A DNA stretch of 12,547 bases from JAYWIG01 sp043789035. Its GTDB lineage: Bacteria; Pseudomonadota; Gammaproteobacteria; Burkholderiales; Burkholderiaceae_E. Every line of letters starts with the position of its first letter. Position 1 is the first letter of the stretch. Positions 1 through 6,986 of this stretch are shown here, in pieces. The position numbers and the translations under genes were made by a program. The DNA is taken from assembly GCA_043789035.1 (NCBI GenBank), contig JAYWIG010000151.1, forward strand, positions 1 through 12,547. Reading direction: 5' to 3'. The notes below the pieces were generated by a model. It saw only the letters and a list, made by a program, of their open reading frames with translations. It did not search any database and had not been told where the DNA came from.

Positions 1-78
1 TTTTCTATTAAACGGGTACCTGAGCATACGGTTTTTTCTAATATGAACTGCGGATAAACCTTACTTTCAAGCTATCAG

Positions 79-386
79 ATCGCAGTAGATACCGTGATCT
101 ACATCGTTCAGAGTGTTCCGATTTGGTTGGACTGATCACTTGAACAGCTTGCCTTAGCGGCATCTTCTGATCAATTGGCGATTAATGCAATTATTTACGA
201 TGAGCTTGCAGCGAACAGTGAATCTGCACTTGAACTTGCCCAGTTTGTTAAAAGTACTATGGCAAAATCAGTTGAGTTAAATAATGAATGTAGCGTCTTA
301 GCCGGCCAAGCTTACTGACGGTTTTAATTCGGGATGCTGCTCGCTACAGAACCTACTTCCCTTCAGTCAAGCTTATTTGCCCTTAA
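79..386 (+). pseudogene. Decayed VapC-family PIN-domain toxin
   Basis: Broken gene for a PIN-domain ribonuclease, the toxin of a VapBC-type system. Reading from about base 79 gives IAVDTVIYIVQSVPIWLD, then TGA at 133-135, then in the same frame SLEQLALAAS, LAINAIIYDELAANSE and LAGQAY up to a TGA at 316-318. The family's C-terminal end reappears in another frame at 321-386 as VLIRDAARYRTYFPSVKLICP and a stop. Three lesions are visible. The Asn of the N-terminal DTN motif is missing. A probable Trp codon has become TGA. About 30 codons that normally hold the PDFFIGAHA-like acidic region are deleted between GQAY and VLIRDAARY. No intact start codon or upstream antitoxin is seen in bases 1-78, where I recognise nothing. 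The family call rests on remembered consensus; the frames and stops are read directly. Confidence 0.8.
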
Positions 387-433
387 AGTGTTTGGCAGAG
401 TTACTGGCTAACTTAATTTGCATCGGATCATCA

Positions 434-1285
434 GTGAAATCAAACGTGCATGGTTCAACTATCACAGCGGTATTTCTAGCCGCGTCTGCTTTGTGCCAAG
501 CACAGGTAGTTGCCGCGCCACCACCAGTCGGCGAAGTCACAGGCATTGCCTTTATTCATACACCACAGTCGGCAGAGGCTTCGATTCGCAATGCCTCGAT
601 TGTTCTGCCTAGCGCGGCAACCGGAGGCGCAGTTTATGTCGGCACTGTAGCTACCGTACCTGTGGTTAGTCGCAAAGTGCCCGTCGTTGTGTTTTTACAT
701 GGCTCCTCTGGGTTAGGTTTAAAAGCGATTGGCGAATGGCAGTTGTGGCTTGCCGGTCTTGGTATTGCGAGCATTGCACCGGATTCAATGAATTTGCCAG
801 ATCGCATTTTGTACAAATCACCGGTAGGCAAAGATGTGTATGAAAAAATTCATGCTCTGCGAAGTTCGGAAATTAACATTGTTATTAGAGCATTGGGCTC
901 GATGCCTTGGGCAGATCTGAGCAAACTGGTCTTGGCCGGAACCAGTGAAGGTGCTACTTCCGTGGCCCGTTACGGTGGATCAGAATTTGTCGCGCGTATG
1001 GTGTTTTCGTGGAGTTGCGAGAATAACTATTTTGTCGAAGAGCACCGTACGGCGGTGTTACCAGACAAATTGTTTCTAAATGTTATGAGCAGCAACGACG
1101 TGTTTTTTTCACCCTCCAATAGCTGGCTTGGAAATCCTTCGGCCAAAGGTCATTGCGGCGCTGTGCAAAAAGAGAATAAGCAAGCAAGTATCGTATTAAT
1201 CCCAGACGCGCCGCACACGCTAATAAACTTGCCAGCCGCACGGCATGCAACCGAAGGTTTTTTAAGGCAGCTACTCAAAATGTAA
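434..1285 (+). CDS. Exported alpha/beta hydrolase (dienelactone-hydrolase-like)
   Basis: Probable secreted or periplasmic serine hydrolase of the alpha/beta fold; the substrate is unknown. Starting at GTG 434 the protein is 283 residues, with an N-terminal signal peptide (MKSNVHGSTITAVFLAAS, then CQAQVVA). An oxyanion-type HGSSG lies near residues 89-93, the nucleophile elbow GTSEG near 169-173 (Ser171), a candidate Asp near 222 (SSNDVF), and a C-terminal His near 261 (DAPHT), giving a plausible Ser-Asp-His triad. The frame stays open back to TTG 377, but that start would overlap the VapC remnant and put about 19 extra residues before the signal peptide, so GTG 434 is preferred although its ribosome-binding site is poor. 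A single-gene unit is likely. The closest broad family is dienelactone hydrolase; a lipase/PET-hydrolase-like enzyme is an alternative. Confidence 0.72.
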   Translation: MKSNVHGSTITAVFLAASALCQAQVVAAPPPVGEVTGIAFIHTPQSAEASIRNASIVLPSAATGGAVYVGTVATVPVVSRKVPVVVFLHGSSGLGLKAIGEWQLWLAGLGIASIAPDSMNLPDRILYKSPVGKDVYEKIHALRSSEINIVIRALGSMPWADLSKLVLAGTSEGATSVARYGGSEFVARMVFSWSCENNYFVEEHRTAVLPDKLFLNVMSSNDVFFSPSNSWLGNPSAKGHCGAVQKENKQASIVLIPDAPHTLINLPAARHATEGFLRQLLKM

Positions 1286-1329
1286 TGTGCATGTAAAGCG
1301 CGTTTGATGTAACACTCCAAAAAACTGCC

Positions 1330-1560
1330 ATGCCCGCAATTAGTATTCGAGACGTACCCGCGCCAGTTTATGAAAGCTTAAAAGTCGCTGCTGCAGCTAA
1401 CCACAGGTGCCTCGCGAATGAATTTATTGTTGCGTTGACTGCTCACGTAGCGGCTTGGGGCAAGATTGTCAGGCCAAAGTTCTCCAGAGGCGAGTTCGGT
1501 TGGGTGACGTTATGCCAAGTTACTGAAGGCAATATATTTGGGCTTAACTCGATGAAGTAG
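1330..1560 (+). CDS. Orphan FitA-like ribbon-helix-helix antitoxin remnant
   Basis: Small protein of 76 residues. Its first 40 residues (MPAISIRDVPAPVYESLKVA and following) resemble the ribbon-helix-helix N-terminus of FitA/Arc-type antitoxins, which bind their own promoter and a cognate PIN toxin (FitB). Positions 2-8 would form the DNA-contacting strand, and 11-40 the two helices. After about residue 42 the sequence no longer looks like the family, so the C-terminal toxin-binding tail may be replaced by a frameshifted or unrelated end. No FitB-like PIN gene follows, and no clear Shine-Dalgarno precedes the ATG. The decayed PIN gene at the left edge belongs to a different-looking VapC type and is separated by the hydrolase. 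It may be an orphan antitoxin still acting as an anti-addiction or DNA-binding protein, or simply a pseudogene. Confidence 0.55.
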   Translation: MPAISIRDVPAPVYESLKVAAAANHRCLANEFIVALTAHVAAWGKIVRPKFSRGEFGWVTLCQVTEGNIFGLNSMK

Positions 1561-1622
1561 TGCTTGGTCGCGGTTTCAAAGCCGCGCTGTGGCGCTGGAC
1601 TAGGCGATCAACAAAGGTCAAG

Positions 1623-1646
1623 CTGAGCTAACTCAAGTGAGCTTAG
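1623..1646. promoter_or_regulatory. Imperfect dyad upstream of the TAXI gene
   Basis: A 24-bp imperfect inverted repeat, CTGAGCTAACTC / AAGTGAGCTTAG, in which 9 of 12 positions match between half-sites. It lies 39 bp before the ATG of the solute-binding protein gene and overlaps a -10-like TAGAAT (1644-1649). No good -35 could be paired with that box. It could be an operator for an unlinked regulator. The rest of the 1561-1685 gap shows nothing recognisable. Confidence 0.3.
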
Positions 1647-1685
1647 AATTGAATCAAGTTTTCACTAAAAGAAACGAGATTCTCG

Positions 1686-2663
1686 ATGCTTCAACGCGCT
1701 AAACGATTGACTGGTCGCACAGCAATGCTTTTCGGGCTTGGTGCCTGCCTATTTACTGCGGCGCTTCCAACAACTTCTGCCCAAACAAAAAATGTCTTAA
1801 TACTAGGTACGGCCACTCCCGGTGGTGGTTTCCCAGTTTACGGTGAAGCGTTTGCAAAAATTGTGAACGATGCAGGTACGACCTTAACGATTGAACCACG
1901 CAACACCAAAGGCAGTACGGAGAACATCCCGCTCTTGGAAGAGGGCAAACTTGATATCGCGCTGGTTGCTGGCGAACCCGCATTTGAAGCTTTGGCAGGT
2001 ATCAATCGACCAGCCGCTAATCTACGCATTGTCGCCGCCATGTATGCAACACCCGGGATGTTCGTTGTTCGTGGCGATAGCCCGTATCGAACAATTGCTG
2101 ACTTGAAAGGCTTGCCCATTGCGTTTGGTGCCCGAGGCTCTGGGCTACCGATCCTAGCGCGCTACGCGCTCGACGGCATGGGTTTAGATCAAGAGAAAGA
2201 TTTTAAAGCTGTGTTTCTTGATAAGGCTGGGGATGGCCCCGTGATGTTGCGTGATGGCCGAGTCGCTGCGCTTTGGGGCGGCGGTGCGGGCTGGCCTGGC
2301 TTCACAACGATGATGCAAGAAGGAGGGCGCTTCATTGCACCCACGGCCACAGACATTACCAAAATTCGGGCCAAACATGGTTATCTGGGAGATTTAACTT
2401 TACCGGCTAATAGTTATACTGGGCAACCCGAGGCAATTCGTTCTGTCGGCTCATGGAGCTTTGTGCTGGCCAGCCCTAAACTGGATGATGCGCTGGTATA
2501 CCAACTGGTTCGCGCGTTGCACCAAAACGAAAAAGCATTTGCGCAACTCTTGCCGCAAGCTCGAGAGACTACTTCTGCAAATACGGTGGCGGCAGCCTAT
2601 CGAGCAGATTTGTTGCATCTTGGAGCCGCAAAATATCTCAAAGAAATCGGCTTGATAAAGTAA
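1686..2663 (+). CDS. TAXI-family TRAP transporter solute-binding protein
   Basis: Periplasmic receptor of 325 residues that would capture a small substrate (often a carboxylate or amino acid) and hand it to a TRAP membrane permease. A signal peptide covers about residues 1-32 (basic start, hydrophobic AMLFGLGACLFTAALP, cleavage near TSAQ). The mature start has the glycine-rich TAXI hallmark (LILGTATPGGGFPVYGEAFA), followed by NIPLLEEGKLDIALV and IADLKGLPIAFGARGSG, typical of the family's two-lobed fold. Length is normal for TAXI proteins. No TAXI membrane component (fused 4TM/12TM protein) is near; the TRAP membrane genes further right accompany a DctP-type receptor. The epoxide-hydrolase-like gene begins 17 bp downstream, suggesting co-transcription and a link between uptake and processing of the ligand. 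The ligand cannot be deduced. Confidence 0.85.
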   Translation: MLQRAKRLTGRTAMLFGLGACLFTAALPTTSAQTKNVLILGTATPGGGFPVYGEAFAKIVNDAGTTLTIEPRNTKGSTENIPLLEEGKLDIALVAGEPAFEALAGINRPAANLRIVAAMYATPGMFVVRGDSPYRTIADLKGLPIAFGARGSGLPILARYALDGMGLDQEKDFKAVFLDKAGDGPVMLRDGRVAALWGGGAGWPGFTTMMQEGGRFIAPTATDITKIRAKHGYLGDLTLPANSYTGQPEAIRSVGSWSFVLASPKLDDALVYQLVRALHQNEKAFAQLLPQARETTSANTVAAAYRADLLHLGAAKYLKEIGLIK

Positions 2664-2680
2664 CTATAAAGACGATAGAT

Positions 2681-3574
2681 ATGCTCGCAATCGAATCAAT
2701 AAAGACAGGTGTTCTCAATATCGCATTTCATCGATATGGTTTTCAAACCAATCGGACGGTGATTCTTCTGCACGGTTGGCCAGATTGCGCGCTCACCTGG
2801 CATGAAGTTGCGACAAACCTGGCAGATAAAGACCTGCATGTGCTCGTACCTTATTTACGTGGCTATGGCCCAACCCGATTTCTAAACGACAATACTCCAC
2901 GCAGTGGGCAGTTGAGCGCCCTAGCACAAGACGTGATTGATTTTGCCGATGCCATGGGCATCGAGAAATTTGACGTCGTTGGGCATGACTGGGGAGCACG
3001 CGCTGTCTACATCAGCGCTTGCCTATGGCCTGACCGAATTCGTACCTGTACTGCGATGTCAGTGGGGTGGGGCACCAACAATGCCGACCAACCGTTATCA
3101 CTAAACCAAGTGCAAAACTATTGGTATCACTGGTATATGGCTACACCGCGAGGCGAAGCGCTGGTGCGTGATGATAGACGTGCGCTTACCAAGCATATTT
3201 GGAATATTTGGTGCCCCTTCTGGAAAATATCTACAACTGATTTCGATGTAACAGCTGCGACCTTTGACAACCCTGATTGGGCCGATGTCGTACTGCATTC
3301 GTATCGTCATCGATGGGGCGGTGCAAAGTCAGATGATACGTATGCAACTCTAGAAGCGACCTTGGCTAATCCACCACTAATATCGGTACCCACTATGGTA
3401 TTACATGGAGCGGACGATCCTTGCAACTTGCCAGCTACGTCCGAAGGACGCGAGAAGTTCTTTAGCGGAAGATATGAGCGTTACCTTGTGAAACATTGTG
3501 GGCACTTTCCGCAACGTGAACAACCTGCTGATGTGGCCTATCGGGTGCTTGAATTCTTAAAAGCCCCATCATAA
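2681..3574 (+). CDS. Alpha/beta hydrolase of the epoxide hydrolase type
   Basis: Cytoplasmic alpha/beta hydrolase of 297 residues with no signal peptide. HGWPD at 31-35 is the HGxP oxyanion motif. GHDWGA at 101-106 places an Asp (D103), not Ser, at the nucleophile elbow, as in epoxide hydrolases and haloalkane dehalogenases. HGADD at 242-246 supplies the acid, and CGHFPQRE at 273-280 the catalytic His275. Tyrosines in the cap region (Y149 within NYWYHWY, Y208 within HSYRHRW) are placed where the ring-opening Tyr pair of epoxide hydrolases sits, which favours that activity over dehalogenation. It follows the TAXI receptor gene by 17 bp, probably in one transcript. The 3' end overlaps the convergent FGE-fold gene by 6 bp (TCATAA holds both stops). 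The exact substrate is unknown. Confidence 0.82.
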   Translation: MLAIESIKTGVLNIAFHRYGFQTNRTVILLHGWPDCALTWHEVATNLADKDLHVLVPYLRGYGPTRFLNDNTPRSGQLSALAQDVIDFADAMGIEKFDVVGHDWGARAVYISACLWPDRIRTCTAMSVGWGTNNADQPLSLNQVQNYWYHWYMATPRGEALVRDDRRALTKHIWNIWCPFWKISTTDFDVTAATFDNPDWADVVLHSYRHRWGGAKSDDTYATLEATLANPPLISVPTMVLHGADDPCNLPATSEGREKFFSGRYERYLVKHCGHFPQREQPADVAYRVLEFLKAPS

Positions 3575-4303
3575 AGTCTTTGCGCACCGAAAGCCAATGT
3601 AGATAACTGTCGTTTCTTGCGGCTTGGACTGAACATGATCATCACGCATAGAGCTTGATCCATACCACCATGAACCGCCCCTGGTTCGTTTGTCTGTACC
3701 GGGGCCACTATCAACCCACTCCCAAACATTGGCACCCATGTCATATAGCCCGTTGACGCCTTGCTTTGTCGTTGAAACTTCGGCATGGCCATTGCCGCGT
3801 GACGTTATCGCATGATTGACGGTTTTTGTTTTTCCGCAATCACCTAAACAATTTGCTCCGTCCGGCGTTGCACCTGTTGGATAAGAATAGGTATTGCCTT
3901 TCACAAACCCATGAGGTGGATTACTTCTTCGCTCAGTGTAAGCCGCTTCGCCCCATTCTGCATCAGTAGGCAATCGTTTCCCAGCCCATTTACAAAACGC
4001 TTGCGCCTCCGAATAGTTAAGGTGAACAGCCGGTTCATTTAATGCACCAGGTTTTCCAAATGGCGCACGCCATGTCCAACCCTTGCGTTGCTCCCATCCA
4101 TTCTCGAACGTACTACCACCACCGACGCGTTCGGCGGCGCTCACTGTTTTTGTTGCATCAACATACTTTTGAAATTGGCCAATAGTGACTTCGGTTCGGT
4201 CGATTGAAAAACCACCAATAATCTGCATGTCGCTTTCGGCCCACACGGGATTAGAAACTAACAATATTGATAACGATAAATAAGTAAGTTCAGACTGTTT
4301 CAA
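3569..4303 (-). CDS. Exported formylglycine-generating-enzyme-fold protein
   Basis: Protein of the SUMF1/FGE-sulfatase fold, predicted to be exported. Signatures in order (numbered from the TTG at 4303) are IIGGFSIDRTEVTIGQF near 28-44, RLPTDAEWGEAAY near 110-122, YDMGANVWEWV near 187-197, RGGSWW near 208-213 and IGFRCAK near 236-242. In true FGE the RGGS motif is followed by the copper-binding cysteine pair (RGGSxxCxxxxC). Here those positions read Tyr and Met, so it should not make formylglycine. Two cysteines in ANCLGDC may form a disulfide. The open frame reaches a TTG at 4387, but the TTG at 4303 directly begins a signal peptide (MKQSELTYLSLSILLVSNPV, then WAES) and gives a 244-residue protein; neither start has a clear ribosome-binding site. 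It lies downstream of the acyl-CoA synthetase on the same strand. Confidence 0.78.
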   Translation of the reverse strand: MKQSELTYLSLSILLVSNPVWAESDMQIIGGFSIDRTEVTIGQFQKYVDATKTVSAAERVGGGSTFENGWEQRKGWTWRAPFGKPGALNEPAVHLNYSEAQAFCKWAGKRLPTDAEWGEAAYTERRSNPPHGFVKGNTYSYPTGATPDGANCLGDCGKTKTVNHAITSRGNGHAEVSTTKQGVNGLYDMGANVWEWVDSGPGTDKRTRGGSWWYGSSSMRDDHVQSKPQETTVIYIGFRCAKTL

Positions 4304-4401
4304 AGGCAGCTTTCGAAAAAAATGCGTAGACCATTTAAATGCGATATAGCACAATTTGAGAAAGGATAAATGGTAGCTAAATTTCAATCAGTCAGGCGGA
4401 A

Positions 4402-4447
4402 CATTACGCCATATGCGGTAATGCACAATTTAGAGCCTGCACCGCAT
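4402..4447. promoter_or_regulatory. Two overlapping inverted repeats between the synthetase and FGE-fold genes
   Basis: CATTAC (4402-4407) and GTAATG (4418-4423) form a 22-bp dyad centred on CATATG, with 9 of 11 positions matching. ATGCGGT (4413-4419) also pairs perfectly with ACCGCAT (4441-4447), the latter touching the synthetase stop codon. The two pairings share bases and exclude each other in RNA. No T-run follows on the minus strand, so this is not a classic terminator. An operator or mRNA-processing hairpin is possible. Confidence 0.3.
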
Positions 4448-6270
4448 CAGTTCTGAATTCGATAGTCAATTGCGAATCCAGCCATTATTTTCTTGAGCTG
4501 TTCAACCAAATCAATCGCATTATCAGTTGCACTATCAGTTTCGAAGACGACGCAAGGAACGGCGCTATCCGCTGCAACCTTTGCGATGCACTTCGACGTT
4601 AAATCAACACGCGTCAAACGCTCGTTAATCACCCATTCAATGGCCTTAGCTTTTAACGCTGGCTTATATACTTTGCCAATGGCGGTCAAGGGCAGGGCGT
4701 CTAAAATTTCGACTCGTTTGGGGTAGGCAGGCCTCTCAGGAATGTACTGCTCGGCAAAACTCTTTAACTGTATTGCCGTAACGCTAGCGCCCGATTTGAG
4801 AGTGACATATGCTATTGGAATTTCACCGGCATACTCGTCAGGCTCTCCGATTGCTGCTGCCATCATCACATCAGGGTGCTGTTGCAAAGCATCTTCAATC
4901 ACTCTCGGGTCGATGTTGTGGCTGCTACGAATAATTAAGTCTTTTTGTCTGCCAGTGATGAAGATTCGGCCCTCGGCATCGACATGGCCAATGTCGCCTG
5001 TGATTAACCAGCCATCCGAAGTAAATACGCCTTCGTTCTTCGATGCATCAGTGTACCCAGGGCCAACGTTCGGGCCTTTCACACAAAGCACACCATGCTC
5101 ATTAGATTTGACTTGAGAGAAAGGTAAGGCCAGCCCACAAGAGCCTGCTATTCTTTGCGAAAGCATCGGTTCGATTGAAATGACGCCAGCGCTCTCAGTC
5201 ATGCCTAGAATGTTTCGCACCGGAATACCAAATTTCCTCTCAAACCCAGCAGCCACTTCTGCAGGCAATGGGGAGCCTCCTGTGAGCAGTGCTCGAACAG
5301 ACCCTAGTTGGTTCGGCTCTGCTTTTAAGTTCAGCAAGGTGGTAATCACCGTAGGTACAGCGGCAAGCAGCGTTACCCGGTAATGCGCAACAAACTCCCA
5401 ATACCTATCGACAAAAGCTTTATTGCGCATACCGGTAAGCGTTGGCAAAACGACTTCGCCACCAGCCAATAATGTCGACAAACCAAACACAAAAGAACCA
5501 GCCACGTGAAATAGAGGAAAGCCATTTAACATCACATCGGTGGGATTATTAGCGTACATGTTTGCTGCGCCCCAGGCTGCATGCAATTGATTGCCGTGGG
5601 TGTGTTGGGCGAGCTTCGGTTTTCCAGTTGTACCGCCTGTGTGAAAAAGCGCGGCAATGTCATTTGCTTCAACGGCCTTCGATTTAATGAGTAATTCGCA
5701 GGGTTGCCTCGCGAGGGGCTCATCAAAATCGATGTCGCCGCCATTACGCGTCCTTGTCGAGCCTACCAACAACACCTGTTTGAGTGTTGGGCACAAGGAT
5801 TTAATGAGGGATACTTTCGATGCAATGTCGAGTTCGCTAGGTGAGCCAAGATCGCCTAAAGCCACAAGAATATTCATGTTCGCTGCCTGTATTAACTCAG
5901 CGATGTGCTGGGCACTAAGCATGTAGTTGATTGGGCAAACAACACCAGCGGCCTCACCTCCAAACAAGGTGAAATAGGCTTGTGGAATTGCAGGCAATAG
6001 CATTGCGATGCGAGGCTTTTCAGAACCTGCGAGTGACGTAAACAGGTTAGCGGCACGGGTAATTTGTGCGAGAAATTCCGCGTGCGTCCAAGTTTTCGAT
6101 AGCGTTTTATCGCTGGCATCTTGGATGTAAGTAAGCGCACTGCGCGTTCCGTGTTTTGACGCTACGCTCTGAAGTGCGCTGTAGATACTCTGGTGCGGCA
6201 TGAATTCACGATAAGCCTGTGCTTCAATCGATTTGATGTCGTTGGCGTCGTGAATTTGCGTGCTTTTCAT
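4447..6270 (-). CDS. Acyl-CoA synthetase (AMP-forming)
   Basis: Adenylate-forming ligase of 607 residues that activates a carboxylic acid with ATP and transfers it to coenzyme A; cytoplasmic. The phosphate-binding motif is HTGGTTGKPK (210-219). GMTES (356-360) matches core motif A5, and TGDIGHVDAEGRIFITGRQK (424-443) covers A7-A8. NIDPRVIEDAL (452-462) begins the mobile C-terminal domain, and PLTAIGKVYK (527-536) carries the catalytic lysine K533. The family normally ends soon after this; here about 70 more residues follow. The HTGGTTG variant and the HNIDP signature point to a long- or medium-chain or aromatic-type acyl-CoA synthetase subgroup, but the substrate cannot be named. It starts at the ATG at 6268-6270, divergent from the DsbA-fold isomerase gene across only 37 bp, so the two promoters must overlap each other or the neighbouring coding regions. 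Confidence 0.88.
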   Translation of the reverse strand: MKSTQIHDANDIKSIEAQAYREFMPHQSIYSALQSVASKHGTRSALTYIQDASDKTLSKTWTHAEFLAQITRAANLFTSLAGSEKPRIAMLLPAIPQAYFTLFGGEAAGVVCPINYMLSAQHIAELIQAANMNILVALGDLGSPSELDIASKVSLIKSLCPTLKQVLLVGSTRTRNGGDIDFDEPLARQPCELLIKSKAVEANDIAALFHTGGTTGKPKLAQHTHGNQLHAAWGAANMYANNPTDVMLNGFPLFHVAGSFVFGLSTLLAGGEVVLPTLTGMRNKAFVDRYWEFVAHYRVTLLAAVPTVITTLLNLKAEPNQLGSVRALLTGGSPLPAEVAAGFERKFGIPVRNILGMTESAGVISIEPMLSQRIAGSCGLALPFSQVKSNEHGVLCVKGPNVGPGYTDASKNEGVFTSDGWLITGDIGHVDAEGRIFITGRQKDLIIRSSHNIDPRVIEDALQQHPDVMMAAAIGEPDEYAGEIPIAYVTLKSGASVTAIQLKSFAEQYIPERPAYPKRVEILDALPLTAIGKVYKPALKAKAIEWVINERLTRVDLTSKCIAKVAADSAVPCVVFETDSATDNAIDLVEQLKKIMAGFAIDYRIQN

Positions 6271-6307
6271 CGTACTTTTTGGTTCTAATCAATTATGCTG
6301 TCGATCT

Positions 6308-6925
6308 ATGAATACGCATCCTATACCGCTGCACTTTTACTTCGATTTCATTTCTCCGTTTGGCTATTTCGCAGCGCTACGCATTGAACAGCTCGCAGCA
6401 AAACATGGCCGGCAAGTAGAGTGGCATGCGATGTTGTTAGGTGTCTCGGTTATGAAGGTCATGGGCTTAAAGCCACTACTTGATACGCCGTTGAAGGGTG
6501 ACTACATACGCCGAGAAGCAGAACGTTACATGCGTCGTCATAGCCTAGTGCTTAAGCGCAAAGTGGATGACAAAATGATGGATCCACGCAATGCTGGTCG
6601 CGCTTTTTATTGGATTAAAAAGCATAAGCCGGAATTGCTTGTTGCTAGCGTTCACGCAATTTATGAAGCTTATTGGGTTCAGGGCCTAAACCTCTCGAAT
6701 TCGGAATTGATAGCCGAAATTGTTTCACGATTAGGCGTTGAAACTAAATGGCTTATTGATGGAATCGAGAGCATTGAAGCTGGGCAAATGCTTCGCAGTG
6801 GAGTCGACGATTCGCTGAAACTTGGTGTTTTCGGTTCGCCCACGGTATTGGTTGACGACGAGCTATTCTGGGGTGTTCAGAGTTTCGAGCTCTTAGATGA
6901 TTGGCTTGCTACCGGAGGTTGGTAA
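6308..6925 (+). CDS. DsbA-fold protein, 2-hydroxychromene-2-carboxylate isomerase family
   Basis: Protein of 205 residues with the thioredoxin/kappa-class GST fold used by 2-hydroxychromene-2-carboxylate isomerase, a glutathione-dependent enzyme of naphthalene and related aromatic breakdown. The N-terminal FYFDFISPFGYFAA has the family's Ser (S16) in place of the CxxC of true DsbA proteins. An all-helical insertion spans about 40-165, and GVFGSPTVLVDDELFWG at 173-189 is the conserved cis-Pro and C-terminal signature. The start is ATG 6308; the longer reading from TTG 6260 would overlap the divergent synthetase gene. Divergent pairing with the acyl-CoA synthetase suggests a shared catabolic task, perhaps on an aromatic or CoA-activated acid. 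Many members of this family have no known substrate, so aromatic degradation is inference. Confidence 0.84.
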   Translation: MNTHPIPLHFYFDFISPFGYFAALRIEQLAAKHGRQVEWHAMLLGVSVMKVMGLKPLLDTPLKGDYIRREAERYMRRHSLVLKRKVDDKMMDPRNAGRAFYWIKKHKPELLVASVHAIYEAYWVQGLNLSNSELIAEIVSRLGVETKWLIDGIESIEAGQMLRSGVDDSLKLGVFGSPTVLVDDELFWGVQSFELLDDWLATGGW

Positions 6926-6948
6926 TGAGTGACAAGAGCTTAAATGTT

Positions 6949-6983
6949 TTGTATGGCATACAAATTACTTGTATACTGTACAA
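6949..6983 (+). promoter_or_regulatory. TetR-gene promoter with twin palindromic operators
   Basis: Two 15-bp palindromes, TTGTATGGCATACAA (6949-6963, perfect arms of 6) and TTGTATACTGTACAA (6969-6983, perfect arms of 5), have centres 20 bp apart, about two helical turns. They share the half-site TTGTA...TACAA. The promoter elements are built from them: -35 TTGTAT (6949-6954) and -10 TATACT (6972-6977), with a 17-bp spacer. Transcription would start near 6984, about 3 nt before the ATG of the TetR gene, with no room for a Shine-Dalgarno. This is the expected layout for autorepression by the adjacent TetR protein; binding itself is inferred. Confidence 0.75.
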
Positions 6984-6986
6984 ATA

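Noticed and set aside
392..419. Promoter-like TTGGCA followed by TAATTT before the hydrolase
   Set aside because: The -10 matches the consensus at only three of six positions and the spacing is 16; too weak to list.
377..433. TTG 377 as the start of the exported hydrolase
   Set aside because: It would overlap the VapC remnant and place extra residues ahead of the signal peptide; GTG 434 begins the signal peptide directly.
1569..1586. Stem CGCGG-TTTCAAAG-CCGCG as a terminator
   Set aside because: It has only five strong pairs and no T-run on either strand.
3569..4303. Active formylglycine-generating enzyme
   Set aside because: Both metal-binding cysteine positions are replaced and no sulfatase gene is nearby.
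4742..5116. Plus-strand open frame of about 124 codons inside the acyl-CoA synthetase gene
   Set aside because: It is antisense to conserved synthetase motifs and has no recognisable family or ribosome-binding site.
6969..6986. Upstream TTG start for the TetR gene
   Set aside because: It lies inside the second operator and the -10 box, before the predicted transcript start.
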